Source: Azolla caroliniana
Lineage: Eukaryota > Polypodiophyta
Length of the DNA stretch: 64,000 nucleotides
Reading direction: 5' to 3'
NCBI GenBank assembly: GCA_043228905.1
Contig: JBHGNT010000013.1
Location: 372,001-436,000 of the forward strand
Positions 54,385 through 61,829 of this stretch are shown here, in pieces. The position numbers and the translations under genes were made by a program. Under the pieces are notes generated by a model. The model saw nothing but the letters and a program-made list of their open reading frames with translations. It did no database searches and was not told the origin of the DNA. Each line of letters begins with the position of its first letter. The first letter of the stretch is position 1.

Positions 54385-55982
54385 AAAGTGAAAGCATCAT
54401 GCCGAGACAACTGTCTGGAGAATGTGCTAAACATCTGATCTATATGGTCATGTGTGTGGCCAACCAAAAGGAAATTGACTTTCACTATCCTAAACAATTC
54501 TAGGTTGACCAACATATTTAGATAGCCAAATACAATTGAATTTTTGTTCTCTCTAGCAGTATTGTCCAATTGAATGTATAGAACAGGGGGGAAAGGTTGT
54601 CCCCAAGACATCAAAACTCGGTGAATCACTGTAACTGTTAGGTTAGGGTCATTGTGAACATTGGGGTAAGTAATGAAGACGTGAGGTCGAACAGACCTAT
54701 TATAAGCCAAGCATCCCACCAAGTGCATTTGAACAAGGCACTCATCATTGACATCTTTGGGGAGCCTCCGCATATGCGGCAAGCATGTCTTCTTTTGGTC
54801 CATGCCATCTATCATTAAGCACATGTATTGTTCGGGCCTCTTCAAACACTTCTCTCTATGATGCATCGCCTTCCTTCGTTCTAAGGATTGTGCCTCACGA
54901 TGCTCTTGTAGTAACTTCTTACTCGTATCCTTTTCCATTGATGTCTTTGCACCTTTAGCCAAACTTTAAAGATTTGCACAAATGGAGCAATACCCCATAC
55001 GTACTTTACGAGGAATAATAACATTTGAAAACCGAGCTCTCCATAATCTTGTGAATTGGCTATAGGTGATAGACTTATTACGTGAGCCCAGCATATCAGA
55101 TCGATAGACATCATAAACTTCCCAACGTGTATAATTATCAGAAAGATGCATCCTACCTGTAGTGGGCATTACTTCACAATTTAACTGAAAGTAAGTTTTC
55201 ATCCAGCCAATAGCTAGTCTTCCAATTGCACCTTTCATACTTGGAACCTCTTTACAATTGAGCATCTGATCCCCGCTAAGTAGACGTTGTTGTACTCTAT
55301 GTAGCCGCATGTTACTAACACATAACGCAATTTTGAATGCAACTCTACATATCTGTTGCGCATGGAAGTTATAATACTCGAATGATACTTTGATCCCCGT
55401 ACATTTGTCAGATACTAGTTGCATATGTGACCCGAGGTAAGTGTCTTGCTCATCACCGGTCATCGAAAAATAGTATCGCCTTAATTCTCGCAACTTTGAT
55501 TTTCCAATCATAGACATACAACCACGGGCACAACATATTTTGTTGACATCAAATCCAATCTGTTTATCTGATGTCACCAAGCTAAATCTAGCCAGATGAA
55601 TTCTTCGTGGGATTCTTCTAATATGCATAGGGCTCCCAGATTTCTCTTCCTGCATAGAGGTTGGTGTAACCTTGTTACAGTCTAATTCTCTGTTGTGACC
55701 ATCGCCAATGTTATTCAATGTTTCCTGGGCACTTCCTTCATTCTCGGTATCTTTATTAATATCGTATTCTTCAATAGAGAACTCTTCACATGTGTCATTA
55801 TTTACATTCCCTGTAGATGAGCTCAGACAATATTCTTCGATAGAATATGGTGAGTCGGTCGACTGACAATATTCTTCAATCGAATATGGTGACTCTGTTG
55901 ACAAACAATACTCTTCAGTAGAAAACGATGGGTCTGATGACAAACAATATTCTTCAATCGAGAACGGTGAATCTTCACTCAT
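54385..55982 (-). pseudogene. DUF7869-type gene, N-terminal and central part (split by X2)
   Basis: Starts at 55982 (MSEDSPFSIEEYCLSS). Residues ~5-75 hold about five copies of a 13-15-residue repeat, S-P-[FY]-S-[IT]-EEYC. A Cys-containing region follows (KICCARGCMSMIG...RRYYFSM, then HAQQICRVAFKIALCVS). One TAA (54966-54968) breaks an otherwise open frame. Next is the core: LMIDGMDQKK, YIQLDNTARENKN and FLLVGHTHDHIDQMFS, the spaced Asp/His motifs I associate with the DUF7869 family and an RNase H-like fold. It is cut by X2 right after that motif and resumes at 37313. The full product would be about 930 residues. Function unknown; it could come from a DNA transposon. Confidence 0.65.
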
Positions 55983-56683
55983 GGCTTAAGGTCTAGATAG
56001 GGCTCTCTAAGTTATGTGCTTAGGGTAAGGAAAAAAACTAATAAGCTCCTCTCTAAACATATACTCCTCTCTGAACATAAACTTCTCTCTAAACAAAAGC
56101 CAAATCAATAGAATGTCTATATTATGTAATATTCTATTAATACAATACATCAAAAAATTATTTTTAATAAAGTAATTGTACTTAAAATATCAATTATTAT
56201 ATAAACTAGATCTATATGAAGTTAAATCAAGTAAAATATAAAACTAATCATTAACAAGCCATGAATATGTTGGATTAATGTTAAAATCATTGGCTAATTA
56301 ATGGCACCCATTTTGATATAGAACGTCTCAATCATTGGTTCTTTAATGCTCACCATTTTAAATATTAGACTTATCAATCATTGGTTAATTCATGCCAACA
56401 TCTTTAATACATAGCATTTGAGAGTCATAAAATTTGTTGCTTTTAGTAATCAATCATTGGTACATTCATGAACCTCTATCATTGTCTCCTTCATAACCTT
56501 TGAAGTCATTGTAGGTTGTTATGACTATAAAAGATTGATCAATATGTTAGTTTGACTTTGTAATCATTAATACAATCATAAGTTACTCTAGTTAATGTGA
56601 CTATGGTTACCAACTAACTATCCTCAAAGTTACCAACCTTGGTTAAGGTGACTATGGTTACTTTAACCAATGTGTTCAATCCC
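55983..56683. promoter_or_regulatory. Divergent intergenic region with CCAAT-like tandem repeats
   Basis: Lies between two divergent genes. A degenerate repeat with a period of about 46 bp carries AATCATTGG (reverse CCAATGATT) at 56285, 56330, 56376 and 56452. Nearer the plus-strand gene, GTGACTATGGTTAC occurs twice (56597-56610 and 56648-56661). Near the minus-strand gene, CTCTCTRAACATA-like units repeat three times (56053-56093). CCAAT boxes bind NF-Y; a regulatory role is inferred only. Confidence 0.45.
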
Positions 56684-56691
56684 TATAAATA
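56684..56691 (+). promoter_or_regulatory. TATA box of the ParB-MTase gene
   Basis: TATAAATA within CCCTATAAATAGG. Transcription would start near 56715, so the in-frame ATG at 56670 cannot be the start and ATG 56844 is preferred. Confidence 0.6.
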
Positions 56692-56718
56692 GGAAGACCT
56701 CGTCATATTTCACTCACC

Positions 56719-56806
56719 AGAGCGTACAGAGCGTACAGAGCACACAGAATGTAGAGAGCACACAAAGCACACAAAGCACACAAAGCACACAGAGCACAAA
56801 GCACGA
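56719..56806 (+). repeat. Imperfect (ACACAAAGC)n repeat in the 5' leader
   Basis: Repeats of AGCGTACAG, then AGCACACA[AG], between the TATA box and the start codon. Confidence 0.7.
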
Positions 56807-56928
56807 AAGCGCGATCTCCGCCTCCACTTCCACACGATCAACGATGTCTTCAAAGAGAATCGAGCGCGAGGACTCCAGGTAGGCCTCTGACACTGTGGAC
56901 ATTTTGTAAATATGTTTCGTTTCTCAAG

Positions 56929-57002
56929 AACTCGATACGCCGTATCGAGTTCATGTATACAATACAAACTTTATACATGAACTCGATATGGCGTATCGAG
57001 TT
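56929..57002. repeat. 31-bp inverted repeat in intron 1
   Basis: Arms 56929-56959 and 56972-57002 are reverse complements with one mismatch and a 12-nt loop. Each arm contains the palindrome-like ACTCGATACGCCGTATCGAGT (one base changed in arm 2), so each arm can also fold alone. Confidence 0.85.
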
Positions 57003-57454
57003 CCTGTATATAAGAAGGCTTTGAGAGAGAAAAATTGTGTTTTTGGGGTAACAAATAATTATGGGGTGGAAAGATATCAAATTGTCTGGCAAAATCAGTC
57101 TTTTTTATGTTGACTTTCCTTACTTTTAAAAAAAAACATGCTCTAATTATAGGTGTTTTATGACCTACTTTAGCTTAAAATAGTAGAAAATGATCCACAA
57201 ATTGCCTTTACGATAGCAAATTCTCTTCAATATAGGTTTAGAATCTATATAAGTCATACCTACTATTTAAAAGAATATATAACCCTATTTACTTATTACG
57301 ATATATAGTTTCTAGTTGAATAGCCCTGCCTATAATAGATTTTTGAATATAGGACTGCTCCTGGGAACTGTTCTTCATTATAATATACAACCTTAATCTA
57401 CGTGACTACCTAACTTATGTTTTTGCATATACTTTCTTAAATTGGTCGTTTGAG
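57003..57454 (+). other. Remainder of intron 1 of the ParB-MTase gene
   Basis: AT-rich and non-coding, with an A run at 57128-57137. No other feature seen. The acceptor is TTTGAG at 57449-57454. Confidence 0.5.
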
Positions 57455-57895
57455 AACCTGTCGGACCGACCCCGTGAAGAAAATAAAGCTTCGCATACAA
57501 GGTTCTCCAATCGAAGCCCAGACCAAGGTAGCTCCTGAGACCATAAAGAGAGGAAAAAAGCTTCTATTTAACGAAGAGACAAAATCTCAGCCACATAGTG
57601 ATGTTAGCCAAAGAAACTTGTCGCCGCTACTGGAGGTGAAGTCCTTCCTGACCGAGATCTAACGGACAAGGAATGGTGTATGCAATATGTCGACTCAAAG
57701 AAAAAAGTCGTATTGTATACAACAAAGAAGAAGGGTGAGGGGCAGCTTGGAAAGGAAACCCCATTTATGTATGGCCGTATTCTACGATTTGACTACGAAG
57801 ATGTAGATTCGGCAAACATACTGGTAATGATAGAGTGCTCCAAGGGGGTACATAAGTGTTCCTTTCAGAAGACGTTTTAGTAAAGGAATCTTGTG

Positions 57896-58155
57896 GGCTA
57901 GAAGTGTTCAAAAAAGCACTTGATAGCTCACAAAACCTTATTGTTACCTTGAGGCCTTATATACAAGGCCATGTAACTCTAAGAGATGAAGTGCCCTCCC
58001 CATTGAAGGTCACAAAAAAGGTATCGGCTAGAAGTGTTCAAAAAAGCACTTGATAGCTCACAAAACCTTATTGTTACCTTGAGGCCTTATATACAAGGCC
58101 ATGTAACTCTAAGAGATGAAGTGCCCTCCCCATTGAAGGTCACAAAAAAGGTATC
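57896..58155 (+). repeat. 130-bp exact tandem duplication in exon 2
   Basis: 57896-58025 is repeated at 58026-58155 with no difference that I can find. 130 is not a multiple of 3, so it shifts the frame. Removing one copy joins the frames before (LVKESCGLEVFKKALDSS) and after (KKVSKVQSRPAKKK). Confidence 0.92.
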
Positions 58156-60792
58156 CAAAGTCCAGTCAAGACCAGCAAAGAAGAAGACAACCAAAATGTC
58201 GGATACGGATTCAACAAGTGAAAACGAAGAGGAGGATAATAAGGGGACGCCAGGAGCTGAGCTGGCCTCGGGTGTTTTGTCATCCGAGCAGAATAAAATA
58301 AGGAGAGAGTTAATGCAACGGAAGCTGGTCAGGAAAGGGCAAGTGTTTAATTTGCCTATAACACACATCCATCGGCCCCCTATTGATGAAAAAACAGGTC
58401 GAAGACCACTTGAGATTAGAGAGCCTCACCTCATGCATGTTCAAAATCTCAAGAAAAAAATGAAAATTAATCCTCATGCCACTGTGGTGCCTTTTATTGT
58501 TATGGTAGATCCTGAAGAATGTGAAACCATTGAAGATTTTGATATTAGAAAGCATGATCAATATAATTATTTTGTCATTGGTGGATCGCATTCAGCAGAG
58601 GCACGTCGGCAACTTGTGAGAGAACATCCAACCACTTTCTTCTTCAAGTATGCCGAATGCAAAATTTATGTTGGGCTCACAACCGAAGAGGCTAAGCTGT
58701 TGGCATGGGACCATAATAATGATAATGACTATAGGCAGAAAATGTCGTCCATTGAGTGTATACGATTCTTCCACCACGAGTATTTAGATGTGAAACAAAA
58801 GTTTGGTGTGAAGTTACATCCAGGCCTTCGACGTCAATGTCTGCATGAAGTCGGCATTGTGGTAGATGATAATGTTAGGTTCGATGGTCTTCGAAAGTAT
58901 GAGTCTTGGTTTCAATTGGCGTTTAGAGATGGAGAAGTATGGGACCGACAAGATCAAATCTTCTCAATGTGGGAGAATGAGGTAAAGGGTCAACGACAAA
59001 AGAAATGTAGGGTTGACCCTCAACTAGAGTTAAAGTCACAAGCCGCCAAGAAAATTGACTTGACAATTGAAGAAGCGGCAGATGACATGAAGCTGTCTCT
59101 ATGGAGAGCGATGCAAGGTATTACGGACGAGCAGCTTCTTGTGTCGGTTTTGTCAAGGGTTGTGGCGAAAGATTTAAGCCTTGAAGAAATGGTCACTGAG
59201 TTCAATAAGTCTTTCAAATATTGAAATTGTAGTCTATCTGGTGTAATTCAAAGTTCTAATCTTGATTTCTAATTTTACAGTCAGAAGGTGTACATGAAGA
59301 TCCAAGAAGTTATGATGAAAAAACTTGGATGTATAACTTGGGAACAAGTGACCGAGGATTATCCTCTAACGTCTTCGTATAAGGCGTTATCAGAGTATTT
59401 TATTGCATTCAAGGATTGGGTTAGTATTCATGTTTTTTCATTACCCTTTCATCATATGTAGAGCTTGTATAATAATACCTGATGTCCTATTGCTTCTATT
59501 AGAAACCGTGTCGAGGCAAGAAACAAGGAGAAGTTAAGGATATACACGATTTCCCTACATCCTTCCTTGCATATCTCGAGCGAGCCAGAAAAGAAAAGGA
59601 TCGTCGCTTAGTCAAGGCGTACGAAATGGAGGAAGATGGCTCGTTTAAAAATTTTAGCCACAAAAAAGATATTACGAGAGATCTTTATTACAATGTGGTT
59701 TGCGGTGATGTCATCGACTTGATCTAGAAGGTGCCAAAGAAGGAATATACGCTAATGATTGCAGATATTCCTTACGGATTTCGAATGGCTGGGTTATCAT
59801 ACGACGATGAACCGTTTAGGTTTAAACAATTGGAGAAGATGGTCAAGGATTTCGCTGAGCTAACGACCACATCCTTGTGGCGAATAGTTGTCTTTCATAG
59901 TATGGACCAAGGGTACTCGGTAGCTCAAGCTTTGAGATCTCGTTGCCATGGCATCGAGAACCTTGCATGGTAAGGATTATTTATAGGTGTCTTTCACTAT
60001 ATTGCATTTCTTAAGGTTGTTGAATCTATTCTTAACTCGATGAATTATTTTTTATAGGATCAAGACCAATGTAAATAGAGGGCCAACTTTTCGGTTCGTT
60101 AATGCCATTGAATACATAACGGTTGGCTACTTCGATGAAATTAAGAAACAGAGAATCAAAGAGCATTCTAATGAAGTGGGAGGTTCAAATCTGTTGGTAT
60201 ATCCAGCAGTGACTCGGAAATTGCGACATGTCACCACGACAGAACGGGGACTTGTCAACCCATACCAAAAACCTCAACGACTTATGATGCGCTTGATCGA
60301 GATGTTTTCTGTCGAAGGAGACTGGATATTAGATCTCTTTTTTGGCACAGGTATTCCTCGAACTAGGGTAACGATCTTGAGATAACCAATCACTTTTTTT
60401 TCGTTTGACAACTAAATCTTCTTGTTACTTACATCACAGGAACTACGTCAGCATGTGCATTGAAGCTGTTTAGAAATACAGTTGCATTGGAGAAGGACGA
60501 GGACCAAGTTATATTTATTAATATGCGGATTAAGGCTTTGTGGGAGTGCCCAGACCAGGATGAGGAGGTCGGTGCAAAGAACCTCGCCAATACAGAAAGG
60601 TTTCAACCTGCTTCGCGAGAGCCTATTCCTCTGTTAGCCGGCGAACCGGGGGAGCTAATAGAGCTTGATGATGAGCTTATAGAAGATATTTCGTTGGCTC
60701 GGCTAACAGGGGAAACCAATGCACGTATAGCCGAAGACAGTTCTACACAAGATGATGAAGAAAATGACGTTGATGAATTGATTGCTATGTAA

Positions 60793-61314
60793 TAGACTCT
60801 ATGAAGAATATGACACTGACGATTTGTTAAGATTTCACATTATTAATACAAATTTTGGGTTTTACCTAGTGGATTCTATTCTTTATAATCTTCTATATGT
60901 TTCAATTTTATTTTTATATACTTGATTAGTAGATTTATGATATTGGTTTCACCGCGTGCATAGCTGACTACCAAACTTATGGAGAAACATGAACTAGTTT
61001 AAATGGAGGCTGATTTTGGTCCAAGCTAACCTTAACAGAACATGGCCCTATAATTGTTGCCATGACTGTCCATGTTGTTATTATGGATCTTTGTCTTCTA
61101 TTGTTAAAACTATTATGTTTCTATTCCATTGCTGCTTAGATTGTGTAGTGTGTTGATAATGGTTCCAGTTGCGTTATCGTTCGGAGTTTGATCTTGTGTG
61201 AATCACCTAAGCAATAGAGTAGATCAATTTTAAATACAGGTATGAAAGCCTAATAGGTTTGTTATTTCCACAACATTATCTTAAAGTTCACTGCCTTACA
61301 TTGTGCACAATTAT
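60793..61314. other. Downstream intergenic spacer
   Basis: AT-rich, no ORF. It probably contains the 3' UTR of the ParB-MTase gene; AATACAAATTTTGG near 60843 lacks a clear AATAAA. Confidence 0.5.
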
Positions 61315-61770
61315 TGTTACCCGGACCCGGACAGTCAGTTTTACCGAACAGGTGGGAAAGCGTCGAAAAACAGAGTCGGTTCGGATCGACTGTTCGGATC
61401 AATGACTCAGCAGTAAAACGAAGAGAACTAAGTTAGTTAGATAATTTTGTAAATCTTGTTAGAGAGTAGGAATAGTTCTTGATGAGAAAAGACCTTCGGT
61501 ATACCTATAAAAGGGAACCAAAGGCATTGTAAGAAACGTCGTTTTATTTAGTAATATAAGTTTAAGTTAGGAATATCTTGTACGGATTCTATGTTTCTCT
61601 GTTGTCTATGATCTTAAATGCAAGCTTCCTAATTTATAGCTAAATAACGATCACGATAATTACTGATTAATATAGCAATTCCGTTCGTAAAACACAATTC
61701 CTTGTTAGAACGTTGAGTAGCGACGTTCACTCTTCTGTATCGGTAGTAGTTAGTAATTAGCCGATTAACA
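61315..61770 (+). repeat. Y1 5' LTR
   Basis: 456 bp, TGTTACCC...GATTAACA, with TATAAAAG at about 61506-61513. Same family as 19892-20346. Confidence 0.88.
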
Positions 61771-61829
61771 CAGAAGAATTTTGGCACGCCCGGTTACATC
61801 TGCAATTAAGCAGAGAACAATTCGAATGG

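Larger units (their letters stand above)
56844..60792 (+). pseudogene. Intron-containing ParB-like + DNA amino-methyltransferase gene
   Basis: Model: exons 56844-56878, 57455-59208, 59281-59419, 59503-59969, 60058-60350, 60440-60792, all with GT-AG introns and phases that fit. Exon 2 holds a ParB/sulfiredoxin-like domain (FVIGGSHSAEARRQL at 58575-58619; LLAWDHNNDNDYRQKMSS). Later exons hold a methyltransferase: motif IV as ADIPYGF (59761-59781), then motif I/SAM site LDLFFGTG, split by the last intron, continuing TTSACALK. DPPY-type motif before FxGxG fits a beta-class N6-adenine/N4-cytosine enzyme. The tail is acidic. Lesions: frame changes near 57615 and 57855, a 130-bp tandem duplication, and TAG at 59727-59729. 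ParB-methylase fusions are known from phages and plasmids; this one has eukaryotic introns. Confidence 0.75.

Noticed and set aside
56670-56843. N-terminal extension of the ParB-MTase protein with STQSTQ repeats
   Set aside because: ATG 56670 lies upstream of the TATA box at 56684, and the repeats are a microsatellite in the leader.
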